DNA of 64,000 bases, from NCBI RefSeq assembly GCF_032854445.1, contig NC_088305.1, positions 21,988,955 through 22,052,954 of the forward strand. Reading direction: 5' to 3'. Of this stretch, positions 21,894 to 32,828 are shown piece by piece (the first letter of the stretch is position 1; each line of letters opens with the position of its first letter). The notes under the pieces were generated by a model. That model had not been told where the DNA came from, ran no database searches, and saw nothing but the letters and a program-made list of their open reading frames with translations. The stretch is from Liolophura sinensis (taxonomy: Eukaryota; Mollusca; Polyplacophora; Chitonida; Chitonidae). Made by a program: the position numbers and the translations under genes.

Positions 21894-22303
21894 TGTACAT
21901 ATCCGAAAATTGTAAGAATGAATCTGACTTTCATGTCCCCATATGAATTTGTGTAGGCAAAGATCTGTTATGTATGCAAATATATGAGCCAAAGACCGTC
22001 TTCACAATGCACCTCTCAATCGGCATTATGAAACTTTGGTATTGCTAAAATCACTTAGTATGTTGCTTTGTACCTCACCGGAATTCAGTACACATAATGT
22101 AATTCAAGATGTACAGCACAGGGAGCAAGGCCAGAGCAGCGACGACAGTGTGATAGCTGGCAAATAGTTGCAGGTAACGGCTGAAATACGGCCTCTTGTC
22201 AATTTACCTCACCTTTATCCTAACTGTTCATGTAAATGCATAAATAGTAACAATTTACATGCCCCCTAGCACCATGGCTTAAGCAGAATTAGGTAAGAAG
22301 ATA
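21894..22303. repeat. 410-bp direct repeat, copy B
   Basis: Partner of 19944-20353, separated from it by about 1.54 kb. Differences are scattered single bases and small indels. After the repeat the two flanks are unrelated. Confidence 0.85.
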
Positions 22304-22842
22304 TATGCAGTGATGTTGACACGTAATTTATTAGACGTTACTGGTCTAGAATTACTCAACGCGTTGTTTTTGCATCCCATTTAACATACAAAAACATTAA
22401 AACATTGCAAAGGGACCAGGTATCGGGGGTGAGTAGTTCATCCACGGAACCCTGGTTTACGCAGGAACAGGATATACACCGGCAGAGACCCGAAACGCAC
22501 TGCCCGTACTTGTTAACGAGTGTTATTCTCACTGTAAAATGTCGTTTTGACCCAATAGCATTTATAAAACTTCTACATTTTAAACAAAACGAATGTTGGA
22601 TTAAGCTTGAATGTGGCTCATTAGAAATAGCGTGAAATAAACGATTATGGTTTTGTGCCACACCAGGACTTGGGCGAAGAAGCAGGATAAAACCAAACAC
22701 ACAGATCTGGACAGGAGATGTAAAGGTTAGTTCAAATCGGAGAAAAAACCACATATTTACACTTTAACGCGCCTTTACAGTTTATTTATTAACGCTAACA
22801 TATTGTAATCCATATATTTTATAGAGTTATATTGAGTAAACG
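22304..22842. other. Non-coding stretch
   Basis: An open frame of 132 codons on the minus strand (22754-22356) overlaps a 76-codon frame on the plus strand. Neither shows a domain, signal peptide or splice context that I trust, so no gene is called. Confidence 0.45.
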
Positions 22843-22854
22843 TTTAGAATTTGA

Positions 22855-22990
22855 TTTATTTTTTTATTCATTATTTGATTCGTGTTTTACGCCGTACTCA
22901 AGAATATTTCACTTATGCAACGGCCGCCAGCATTACGGTGGAAAGAAACCAGGCACACCCCGGGGGGAAACCCACGACCATCCGCAGGTT
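22855..22990 (-). mobile_element. 5'-truncated SINE
   Basis: Minus-orientation SINE retaining the tail and half the body. It is flanked by perfect duplications of tttagaatttga (22843-22854 and 22991-23002). The truncated head with an intact target duplication shows incomplete reverse transcription at insertion. Confidence 0.9.
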
Positions 22991-23002
22991 TTTAGAATTT
23001 GA

Positions 23003-23495
23003 AACAATGTTCAGTCGGATGTTCAGAATCTCCGCCAACTAAGTCTGTGTAGATACGAAACGAGAAAATTTGGCAAGAGGCTTGAAGAGGTTTATGTCAT
23101 CGCTTCGTGAGATGATCTCATGTGAACTTCTCACACAGTTCGTAGACTTCCGTGTCATTTCGCGTTGGTGAAGGAAGTTGCGGGAAGGAGATCGTGACAT
23201 ATAAAGAATGAATGACTAAAGCTCAACACCACATAGTTTAACACAAAAAAGATGGATTTCAACACATGTATCGATGTAGTCATACATAATCAAATAAATA
23301 TTAATGTGGACCATTACAGCTTTGCATCACAAGGAACCAAACAATAGCGCTAAACGGTTCGATGAATCCGCAATAAAGCACTTGTCAATTTTATTCGTCA
23401 ACGAATGGGTCCGTCTTTGGGGAAAACCCATTACATTGCAATACCATATTGTAATTCCAAGTAAACCAAGAATTTCCTTATGTGCGAAAGGGGTG
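23003..23495. other. Upstream region of the LPMO gene
   Basis: No gene seen. The open frame 23304-23549 runs into the promoter and first exon of the LPMO gene and is not supported. Confidence 0.5.
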
Positions 23496-23501
23496 CTTGT
23501 C

Positions 23502-23577
23502 TATAAATACGGTAGGACGCAAGGAGCTGTACCAGTCTTAGAAGCATAGACAGAGCAAGAGTAGAGTTTTCAGTCGG
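23502..23577 (+). promoter_or_regulatory. Likely TATA promoter and non-coding first exon of the LPMO gene
   Basis: A TATA element, tataaata, lies at 23502-23509. About 30 bases downstream transcription could begin near 23530-23535. The untranslated exon would run to 23577, where cagtcgg is followed by the donor gtaaga. The matching acceptor, ttgtttattccacag, ends at 23769, seven bases before the LPMO start codon at 23777. Spacing and splice signals fit well, but no transcript evidence is available. Confidence 0.65.
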
Positions 23578-23776
23578 GTAAGAAGTACTCTTTTATGTCT
23601 GTAGTCATAATTAACCTTTAAAATCCATGCATTAAATACCCAAAAATGTTTCCAACCGAAAATAGTCGAAGACCCAGAGGATTATCGCAAAGCTACATGC
23701 ATATATAGGAACAAATACCAACAATCTCGGGTATCCGTCGTCTATAATCAAAACCTTGTTTATTCCACAGATCACG

Positions 23777-25886
23777 ATGTCAAGCCAGATCGTTGTTGTC
23801 ATGTTGGTAGTGATTTGGTCAGGTGTGTGTTCTGCGCATGGTCGGATGTGGGATCCCCCCGGTCGCTCTACAATGTGGAGGTTAGGGTTCAGCACACTCC
23901 AAAATCACGATGACCATTCGCTCTGCTGTGGAGGTCGTTATGTAAGTAATTTATCCATTTCAGCCGAGATGTATGTTTTCTTAGTTTACAAAGCTAAAAG
24001 ATTGATGACGTTCTGCGTCTTGTGTACGTATCAAGAGCACTAGTGTTTTATTGTCTTTTCCATCTTTTATTTATGTATCTATTTCGTTGCTGGCTTACGC
24101 TTTGCTGCAAAATAGTTGACACATATGCGTGAAGTCAGATTAATGCATGGAAGAAGGCATCAGGGGTGTTACTAAATGTGGGAATATACGGGTGGTGGAT
24201 GAACAAAACAATGAGTAGCCCAAGGCTTATATTCTAGTACAATGTATCAAAGGAAAATTCTGAGAACAATTTGACCTCACAGATATCATCTATGTATTTG
24301 ATTGGCGTTTTACGTCGCACATAAGAATATTTCACTAAAACGGACAGAATTATGATGGGAGGAAACCGGATATAATCCAAGGAAAATCCACAACCATGCG
24401 CATGTTTCGGGAAGACTTGTCCACGTATCGCCATAGAGAAAGCCAGCATGAGCTGAAAGCAACGTTTCGTGACAGACCCCTGAGTTACTGTGCTGCGCTA
24501 CCACGCTAACAAGTCAAGAGACCAAATAGCTCGAGGGCAGTTATTTGAATCCAGGCCTTGTCTATCGGACCGTTGTTCTTGGTTGATAAATTCCTCTGGG
24601 TATCCAAACTATACTATACAGCCAAGTTTGCCTTATAAGTTGAGCGTATTCTCCTATTGAACAACAGAATACACACACTTTTCAGATCCATCAAACTGTT
24701 AGTCGAGGACAGTGCGGAATATGTGGGGACAACTTTCAAGATCCTCAACCTCGGGCGAACGAGGCGGGTGGTCGTTACGGCAGGGGTATCCTAGTGCGGA
24801 CCTATTCACAAGGGCAGACAATCAGCGTTCATGTTGAGCTGACTGCAAATCACAAAGGTTGGATGGAGTTTAAGATTTGCCCGAACAACGATGTGAACAA
24901 AATCGCTACTCAAGCTTGTCTGGACCAGTATGTTCTGCAAAAGGCGGACGGCACGGGAACAAAAACCACGGTGCCAACAGATCAACGACAATTTTACATA
25001 GACCTTGTCTTACCTGAAGGGCTGACGTGCTCCCAGTGCGTCGTACAGTGGAAATACCACGCAGGTACCTAGATATTCTAAACTGTTTCATACTGTTTGA
25101 TCTCTTTTTACCCGGGGCAAACAAGACACTTGTAGTCGCCAAATTCAAAGAATAAATAGGGTATCCATATTTAAAACAAGGGTTTGACTTATTTATTTGA
25201 TTGGTGTTTTACGCCGTACTCAAGAATATTTCACTTATACGACGGCGGCCAGCATTATGATTGGAGGAAACCGGGCACAGTCCGGGAGAAACCCACGACC
25301 ATCCGCAGGTTGCTGGCAGACCTTCCCACGTACGGCCAGAGAGGAAGTCAGTATGAACTGGATTTGAACTCACAGCGACCGCATTGGTGCGAGGCTTCTG
25401 GGTCACTACGCTGCGTTAGCGCGCTAACCGACTGAGCAAGGCTTTTAACTACTTATACAATTAATTTCAAGTATGTTAGTCGTAAGGTAACTATCCATAG
25501 GTATGAAATTATCTTTATACCATGTTATCATCCCTTATCCTCTAATTATGAAATCAGGAAACGACTGGGGATGTGACGACGAATATGGCTGCTGTCTCGG
25601 ATGTGGACCGCAGGAAGAATTCTACTCATGCGCTGATGTCCAGATTTTGGCGGATGGCAACGTACATGTATCATCATCTAAGCCCGGAGAAGAAGTCCGT
25701 ACCAGATCACATAGGACTACCACCACCACCACAACAACAACGGCGACAACAATGCGTCCTGTCCCCGGTGGTAAATGCTTGGCTGTGGGTATATGGGCTA
25801 ACGTAAATGGCATGCATGAATGGTGCCGAAATAACTGCCCGTTATGTTCACCTGCGTTCTGCAATGACGCATGCAGAAACCTATAG
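23777..25886 (+). CDS. AA15-type lytic polysaccharide monooxygenase with C-terminal Cys-rich module (three coding exons)
   Basis: Exons are 23777-23941, 24686-25064 and 25558-25886 (phases 0 and 1, all GT/AG), giving 290 residues. Residues 1-20 are a signal peptide ending VCSA. Mature His21 (HGRMWDPPGRS) and His111 (TANHKGW) are the expected histidine brace that binds copper. Conserved AA15 features follow: CGICGDNFQDP, RANEAGGRYGRG, FKICPNNDVNK and GCDDEYGCCLGCGPQEEFYSCADV. AA15 enzymes oxidatively cleave chitin or cellulose. Molluscs may use them in digestion or in remodelling chitinous structures (inference). After a Thr-rich linker (about 230-250) comes a compact module with six cysteines (255, 271, 275, 278, 283, 287) around AVGIWANVNGMHEWC. 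No frame breaks, so this is probably functional. Both introns between coding exons carry SINE copies. Confidence 0.93.
24296..24511 (-). mobile_element. Diverged SINE in LPMO intron
   Basis: Minus-orientation SINE. The gattggcgttttacgtcgca tail-proximal block, cagaattatgatgggagg, and a decayed tRNA-like head near 24485-24511 are visible. It is well diverged compared with the copies at 18424 or 27565, so it is an old insertion. It lies between the first and second coding exons. Confidence 0.8.
25188..25436 (-). mobile_element. SINE in LPMO intron
   Basis: Minus-orientation, nearly complete SINE lacking only the last bases of the tRNA-like head. It is little diverged from the family, so it is younger than the one in the previous intron. 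Possible flanking duplication aagggtttgact / aaggcttttaact, imperfect. It ends about 120 bases before the acceptor at 25557. Confidence 0.88.
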
Positions 25887-26261
25887 ATCACGACGGTGTA
25901 ATGTGATAGCAGGAAGGTACAGATCACGACCCTGTAATGTTATAACAAGTCGTCTTGTGTATTATACGACTAGTCCAGAGCACAATTTGTATTATCTCAT
26001 CGGATGTCATGAAACCATATTTATGAGAGGTTGACCACGTTTCACGCCAATGGTAAACAGCCTAACCGACAATTCCTTCATTAAGTATGAAAACAGTGTA
26101 ATTTTTGGACATTGATATGTTGGTTGGACACGTATATTTAAAGTATACACGAAAAGGAAATCTAAGACAACGATCACGGTTTCAACGGAATTTATGAGCT
26201 AATTGTTTCTTTCTTAATTTGGGTTTTAAGGCATATTTGTACATTTGTTTTTTTTGTTGTT

Positions 26262-26483
26262 GTTCTTTATTGTTGTTTTACTCCGTACTCCTACATTATG
26301 GTTGGAGAAAACTGAGCAAAGCGTGGGGGAAAACCACGACCATCTGCAGGTTGCTGCCAGACCTTCCCACGAACGACCGGAGAGAAACTCAGCATGAGCT
26401 GGACTTGAATTCATAGCGACTGCATTGGTGAGAGGCTCCTGGATCACTGAGCAGCGCTGGTACGCTATCCACCTAAGCCACAT
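26262..26483 (-). mobile_element. Diverged SINE downstream of the LPMO gene
   Basis: Minus orientation. Readable blocks are tgttgttttactccgtactc, cattatggttggag, ccatctgcaggttgctgcca and the tRNA-like head near 26440-26480. Many substitutions and a deletion of the ttgagaatatttcac block indicate age. Confidence 0.8.
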
Positions 26484-26524
26484 TTTATCATATAATTACA
26501 TTTTTCTTTTATGGATATTTTCAG

Positions 26525-26634
26525 TCATTGGTGGGACAGTATCGGTAGGGACATCAATGATGAGCTTACCGATTCCGCTTAGCACCCAGTTTTTCATCAC
26601 AAAGAAGCTGACAAGTGGGCGTAATGTTGAGTAA
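26525..26634 (+). other. Possible alternative terminal exon
   Basis: An acceptor-like tract, atggatattttcag, ends at 26524. It is followed by 110 bases open in phase 1, the phase left by LPMO coding exon 2 of 3, up to TAA at 26632-26634. The poly(A) signal aataaa lies 53 bases further on (26687). The encoded 36 residues (VIGGTVSVGTSMMSLP...) have no recognised domain. It could be a 3' exon of an LPMO isoform, part of another gene, or chance. Confidence 0.25.
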
Positions 26635-26686
26635 TCATAAATATTCCAGTGTTATGTAGATTTTATTATTTTTTTTTCTATCGCGC

Positions 26687-26692
26687 AATAAA
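26687..26692 (+). terminator. Candidate poly(A) signal
   Basis: Canonical aataaa, with overlapping aataaa-like sequence following, about 800 bases after the LPMO stop codon. It could serve the LPMO transcript. No other strong hexamer was noted closer, but I did not search exhaustively. Confidence 0.35.
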
Positions 26693-26784
26693 ATAAAGTG
26701 AAATAATGAATGTACTTGTATTAAACCAAGCTGTATCAAACCAAACGGTTTGTTTTTTTATATACAATATATATGCTATCGCTT

Positions 26785-26872
26785 TAAGGTTTCCTCACAC
26801 CATGATGCCGGTCGCCTTTGTATAAGTGATATATTCTTGAGTACTGCGTAAAACACCAACTAAACTTAGATT
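26785..26872 (+). mobile_element. SINE 3' fragment
   Basis: Plus-orientation remnant with ccatgatgccggtcgccttt and gagtactgcgtaaaacacca. Head and most of the body are absent. The adjacent open frame 26872-27126 has no supporting feature. From 26873 to 27553 I see no gene. Confidence 0.75.
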
Positions 26873-27564
26873 TGGTAGCATGGCTACCTCGCCTTAGGAG
26901 GGTCTTGACTGGAAAACTTCGGCTGAATACACGAAGTACTGCAATCGTGAATTTGGTAATTGATATGCACACAGAGCATCAGCGATGTAATATACCGATT
27001 GTGTCATTGTGCTTTATATGCATGTGGATTGTGTTATATGTCGTTTTGGAAATTAGCCTTGCGATTATTGACCTGGAGCGCAGGATAACAGCTGGTATAC
27101 GAGTGTCTGTTTCGCACTGCAAGTAGAAATAATCGCTTTAGCCTATTTCAGCTGCAGGCGTAAAGTGCGAAGGTCAGGCCCTGTAATAACGAAGCGATCT
27201 CAGTTTTATTTCAGGATTTCAAATCGCGTTAAAATTGTTATCTCTGATATAAGAAGATTAAAATATTGCTTAACAATGTGAATTCTGGATACGTTATTCC
27301 GCAACAAATTTCAGCTAAAATAATGGAAAGGAACATACCAAATTTAATACTTTCACTTAAGTTTGACATCGCTTCGTCATCCCGGGGACTGAAGTTTTGG
27401 GGTACTACTACTACCAAACCATCAGCCATTCGTGGTATTATTTCATTTCTCAGACTAAGGCAACCAGAGACCTGTGCATAATTTCCAGTCTTTCTCGTAC
27501 TTGGGGCCACTGACCGCTTCATTTTTAGCCTGGTCTTCAGGGACACAGGTTACCATTGTGAATA

Positions 27565-27836
27565 TTTATTTACTTATTTATTTGGTTGGTGTTTTACGCC
27601 GCGCTCAAGAATATTTCACTTATACGACGGCGGCCAGCATTGTGGTGGGTGGAAACCGGGCACAGCCCGGGGGATACCCACGACCATCCGTAGGTTGATG
27701 CCAGACCTTCCGACATACGGCCGGAAATCAAGCCAGCATGAGCTGGACTTGAACTCACAGCGACCGCGTTGGGGAGAGACTCCTGGGCCATTACGCTACG
27801 CTAGCGCGCTAACCAACTGAGCCACGGAGGCCCCGC
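27565..27836 (-). mobile_element. Full-length SINE
   Basis: Minus-orientation complete copy with tRNA-like head (ggggcctccgtggctcagtt on the minus strand), conserved body and (AAAT)n-like tail. Flanking duplications cattgtgaata (27554-27564) and cagtgtgaata (27837-27847) differ at one base. One of the least diverged SINE copies in the window. Confidence 0.9.
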
Positions 27837-27847
27837 CAGTGTGAATA

Positions 27848-30724
27848 CAGCATGAACCAACCATGGACACAAAAGTATAAGGCTTCGTGAAATAACTTTG
27901 TTCCATGCTCTCTTACACGAGTCATGACATGGTGGGCGTGATTGTCGGCTTGCTAACGCGTAACACACAGAATAGAACATCAGCTATAGTACTGAACACG
28001 GCTTTGAAAAAACGGATATGACCTATATAATTCAAGATTAAATGTACATCAATAACACATCTGTATTGTGTGAACAGCATAAGAGTCACGGTTTCTATCC
28101 AAAGCTCGACACGGATTTAAGACTCAAAGGACTGGGTTTGTTTTATGTGGGGCTCTCAATACTTTCTAAAAATATAGACGTGTGCCAACTCTGATGACCT
28201 AATGAACTCTGATGCAGTACAAACGCCGTAAAGAGGAGAAGTATCCAGAAACACACCCTCTTATCCTAGGTACTTCGGGCAAGTCATTACCCCAGTTCAC
28301 GTCAGCGTGATATGTGGAGATTTTTATTTTTATGCATGTTCAGGGCCTACAAAATTTACAACAAAATTCCGATGTATTGTGTCAGTCTTTGTTTCAAAGT
28401 AAGTTAAATGAATTAAAATGACATCAACATTGAATGCAGACTAGATCAGCGGCAACAGTGAGATGTCTGGCAAATAATCACACGTGCCGAAACAATCCTG
28501 GTATCTCACATTCTGCGTACTGTGTTACGTTTGGTTAGCAACTGAAATGAAATCATTTGTTCAAGCATTCTTTAATCGTCTCAATTTTTTCTATATCACA
28601 ATGGGCGGCCATGCAAGAGAATTAAAGCGTCAATTCCTACATTCGCACGCCATTTATAGGCCATGAAGGGGAGTTATGTAAGAAATAACTCTGTAAGTAG
28701 AACATAAATTATAAGATTTAAGACAGAAGCAGTCATTATTTTGCGGAAATAGACAACAGGACAGGATATTATTCTGGGAGGTACTAGTCGGTATGTTGCG
28801 TGACACACTCGACATTGTTTTGAAATGTCATCTCGAGAGAATAGTCCAGTGACTTAAGCCAAAAAATGAATATTATCGTTAGCGAGTGGTATAAAGTATC
28901 AAATTTGACACAGAGGTTGTCTGGAGCACAGACAACTATATCGGAATGGGTGTTCACATCCCGAGGCCCACGAGTCACTCTGAGGCCCATTATGGGCCAA
29001 GGTGAGTGGGGGCCGAAATAATACTGTGCATAAGCTAACCATCTACACATCGTATGTAAATTGTGAAAGATAACAAAATCTGGCCGTGCAGCAGAGTTTT
29101 GTATTAACTCCCGTGTTATTTAGACAATGATTTACCGCGTGAGTGGTAATTTTTGTCATGCCTGGGGCCTATGTCTTGGAATGTGCAGTGTAACAATTGA
29201 TCGTTTGTGTTATTTAGTTACATACTTGATGATAAAATACATTTTGAAACTAGAGCTAAAGAAGTCAAAGTGCTTTTAGTATTCTAGCTTTTAAACGTTT
29301 AGAAAGCGAATGACAACTGTTCCCTTGTTAAAATATGTCACGCAACGATATGGTCGAAATACTGCTTAATGGGAAAGATTTACCCCTAATTTCATGTATT
29401 TCACATTCTATATACCATGCCCTCTGTTGATTCTATTTTCGGCCCACTAACTGGTTTTTGATCATATTGTGAAAAATGATGGTTTGATGTGTACGAATTC
29501 TTGAAAGTCAGGGAGGATTGATGCCAAACGACGGGACTCAAAGCCTAATGAATGTACAAGACAGCGTGAAACCTTCTTCACTAATTCAGCTATTGGCGTT
29601 CTTTCACAATGTCTTTTAAAATATGTTCAGGATCATGCGCGCACGTTTTTTACAAATATAGAAAGAAACATACACGCGCTATAATGTGCAAGGTGAACTG
29701 CAACACGAGAGATATGACGTGTATTACTGACTTTAAAAATAGGTACAAAAAAAACACGATATTTCAACGCTTCTGAAGCAAGAAAGTATTAATGTACGAC
29801 ATCTAACGACAAAGTTGATGTGGATTTGTGGTTTTCAATGAAGCACTTGTCATTTTCACGTGAAAAAACTTGTTTCCCTAAGTAGTCTTTTATGTTACTT
29901 AGTAAATTCTGAAAACATGAATAAACATTATAAGCTACTACGTTATTTTTTTTCCGAGAAAGAGACCAAGGGAGACTACCGCATCTCGTCAGTTGGAATA
30001 TGCTTCTTCAGATAAACATAAGTGTCTTCTTCTAAAAGTTTTTACTTAGTGTTCCGCAACCAGTTGTCCTTTACGTCAGAAACAAACGAAAGAAAGGACC
30101 TCACAGTCATCTCCGTAAGAAAATGTGATAGGATCTACGTGTAAATCTAATTCGTAGTAGTCCTCATTTGCTGTATAACCATATGATCTGCTTTAATCTG
30201 TGACGTGATACTACCCGCCATTGCCAAGTGCCTGTATTTAAAGTTTCTTAAGTAAATCGGTTATTGCTACTTTCAAAGCATTGCGCCATAGATCGTCAAC
30301 ACCGTGATAAGTATGTATCATACGTATTTTCGACAATCATGGTTGAGAATCAGCAGTTTTAATATCAAAGGTCTGTGTATATGAACACTTGCAATGAAAT
30401 CACAAGATGGGTACTTTATATCTTTCCTTGCTATATAGGAGGATATTATGTGTAATACAAATGACATTTTTAGTTAATCATAAAGGGTTCGGTGCAGTGT
30501 GTGTTACAAGAACATCATACGTGGTGCTTTTGTGAAGAGACATAATCGTAGCGAGACTTGATTTACCTACATTTGTATTCAACCAGCAATTATCGACAGA
30601 CTTCGAAATTTGAACACTGTACATGTATGTACGTATAGCTGTAATTTCGACTCTCATTCTTGCTTCGGTGAAAACTGAAAACTGCTACACTCTCCCATGC
30701 TACTAGTTTTGCATTCTATTCATG
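27848..30724. other. Long non-coding stretch
   Basis: About 2.9 kb without a supportable gene. At about 28378-28490 there is a weak resemblance to the 410-bp repeat (agcggcaacagtgagatgtc, then tggcaaataatcac), suggesting a third, diverged copy. A minus-strand open frame at 29050-28784 has some protein-like composition (GPRDVNTHSDIVVCAPDN) but no recognised family. The rest is A/T-rich single-copy-looking sequence. Confidence 0.5.
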
Positions 30725-30726
30725 TC

Positions 30727-30917
30727 GGAGCCTCCGTGGCTCAGTTGTTAGCGCCCTAGCGTAGCGTAATGACCCAAAAGCCTCTCACTAATGCGGTCAC
30801 TGTGAGTTGAAGTCCAGCTCATGCTGGCTCCCTCTCCGGCCGTAAGTGAGAAGGTCTTCCAGCAACCTGCGGATGATCGTACGGCGAGTACGGCGTAAAA
30901 CACCAATCAAATAAATT
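30727..30917 (+). mobile_element. SINE with internal deletion
   Basis: Plus-orientation SINE with a complete tRNA-like head (gcctccgtggctcagttg). An internal deletion joins gatgatcgt directly to acggcgagtacggcgtaaaa, removing about 80 bases of the body and leaving the 3' tail. Confidence 0.88.
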
Positions 30918-30999
30918 GGATTGTACTACGTATTGGGTTTGAAACATCGGCTATTACATGACATGAAGTCCTACCATCATATCATAATGATGTTTGTAA

Positions 31000-32828
31000 A
31001 TGAATGAATGAATGAATGAATGATTATGGCTTAACGTTACATCGGCAATATTTCAGCCATATCGTGGCGAGAACAAGTTGAAAACACGAGGCCGTTCAGA
31101 TTTCCGATATGATAATGAAAACATCAAACACAAAGCCAAAATGTTTGGGCGTGTTTAAAAACAGATAAGAAAAACCATATCCGTTAAAACTCGAAAAGCA
31201 CCACATTTTTGAAAATAGTTTATTTAGAAAAACTGTATATGTATCTGTATCTATATATATTAACATTAAAATTTAAATCTTCTGATAAAAGCCAATGACC
31301 CTCAAATAATCGCCAGCGATGCCGTCAAACAAATGATATATAGAGTTGACCGTGTAGAATCTCTCCCGAACATCGGGCAAAGTCCACACAGTCAACCAGG
31401 ATATGTTTGATACAATATTGTGCATCACATCCAACACACTCGGGAGCCATGCTCCCATCTAAGATGAAATTGTGTGTCAGATGAGAATGCGCAATACGAC
31501 ACCTCGTTAAAACTACTTGGTCTCTACGAGACATTCCACAAGTATAGGCATTGTAGCCAATGACAGGATGAATAGCATGCAGTTTATTATAAACCTGCAA
31601 GTCCCATTCATCCTGCCAGAATTTAAGAATATTAGACCTCACGTCAGTATATGGGACTTTAACCCGAGATATAGGTTTATATAGGGCAGCTTTCGCCTCC
31701 CTGTCCACGACTGTGTTTCCATGGATACCAGTGTGACTTGGTATCCAACAGAATATAATATCTTTACCTCTTTTAATTAGTTTTCGGTATTATCTCAAGT
31801 ATCAATGGATTTTTAATTTATTATTCTGAATCGACAAAAGGCAAGACAGCGAGTCGCTGCATATCATAAACATATGATAAAGCCAGGCGTATAGCCATGG
31901 CCTCTGCAGAAAAGATAGAAGATGAAGGTGGCAGACGAACAGAAGTGACCCGCTGCTCTAAGACAGCCGCAGTCGCAACCCTGTCCCCATCCTTTGACCC
32001 GTCAGTATATATAAGTCCATAATCCATATAATCAGCCTTGATTTCAGCAAAACCTTGCTGAATTATAAGAGGATTTGTATATGATTTATTATATTTACGT
32101 AGATCAAATATTAGTTTAGGTTGTGGAAAAAGCCATGGAGGAGACTCCGGAAAAGACTACGGAGCTATGTCCTCCAGCTTGATGTTAGCTCCCACAATAT
32201 GGTCCCGTATGCGAAGACCGAACGAAGGGATCTTGTTAGGACATTTAGTGCATTTGTCTGCATATAATGGATTGAAAACACAGTCGTAGGAAGGGTTTGT
32301 TGGATAAGATTTAAGCTTTGTAGCATATCGAAGGCTGAGTTTTATACGTCGGTTGTATAAACAAGGCTCATTTGCCTCCACGTATAAACTTTCTACTGGG
32401 GAGATACTAAAAGCATCAAGGCTGAGCCTCAAACCTTGGTGATGAACAGGATTCAACATTTTAATAGACTTCCTAGCGGAACCGTAAATGATGGATCCAT
32501 AGTCCAATTTAGACCTCACCAGAGAACGATATAAGTTAAGTAAAACTGATCGGTCAGCACCCCAATCGGTGCTAGACACGACCTTAATTATATCGAGAAC
32601 CTTTGTACATTTTAGCTTTAAGCATTTTAATATGAGGTATAAAAGATAGCTTACTATCAAATATTATAACTAAAAAATTAGTTTCTCCATCAATTTTAAC
32701 CTGATCACCACAAAAATTAAACTTGGGATCAAGATGAAAACTGACGATCAGATAAAAACTGAGTTATGAATAAAGGTAAGCGACCTTTTAATCGCATATC
32801 CGCGAGGTGTTTCAAAATACCATATTTC
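31000..32828 (-). mobile_element. 5'-truncated Nimb-type retrotransposon (copy 5)
   Basis: Minus-strand 3' part of a Nimb-type element: (ATTC)n tail, 3' untranslated region, C-terminal CCHC motif, RNase H and the reverse transcriptase C-terminal region. An internal deletion near 32735 removes the block containing YVDD; sequence jumps from the HLDPK region to the start of the fingers-palm segment. The RNase H segment reads DREAKAALYKPISRVKVP, like copies 3 and 6 and unlike copies 1, 2 and 4 (ALNKPISKIKIP). It ends abruptly at about 32828 against Ty3/Gypsy sequence. Confidence 0.88.

Noticed and set aside
19944-22303. The 410-bp direct repeats as LTRs of a retrotransposon
   Set aside because: No TG...CA ends, primer binding site, polypurine tract or coding sequence between them, and no target duplication seen.
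22356-22754. 132-codon minus-strand open frame
   Set aside because: No domain, no splice context, and an overlapping open frame on the other strand; composition looks like chance.
28784-29050. Minus-strand open frame with GPRDVNTHSDIVVCAPDN
   Set aside because: Protein-like wording but no recognised family, no splice sites of note, and isolated; possibly an unknown repeat.
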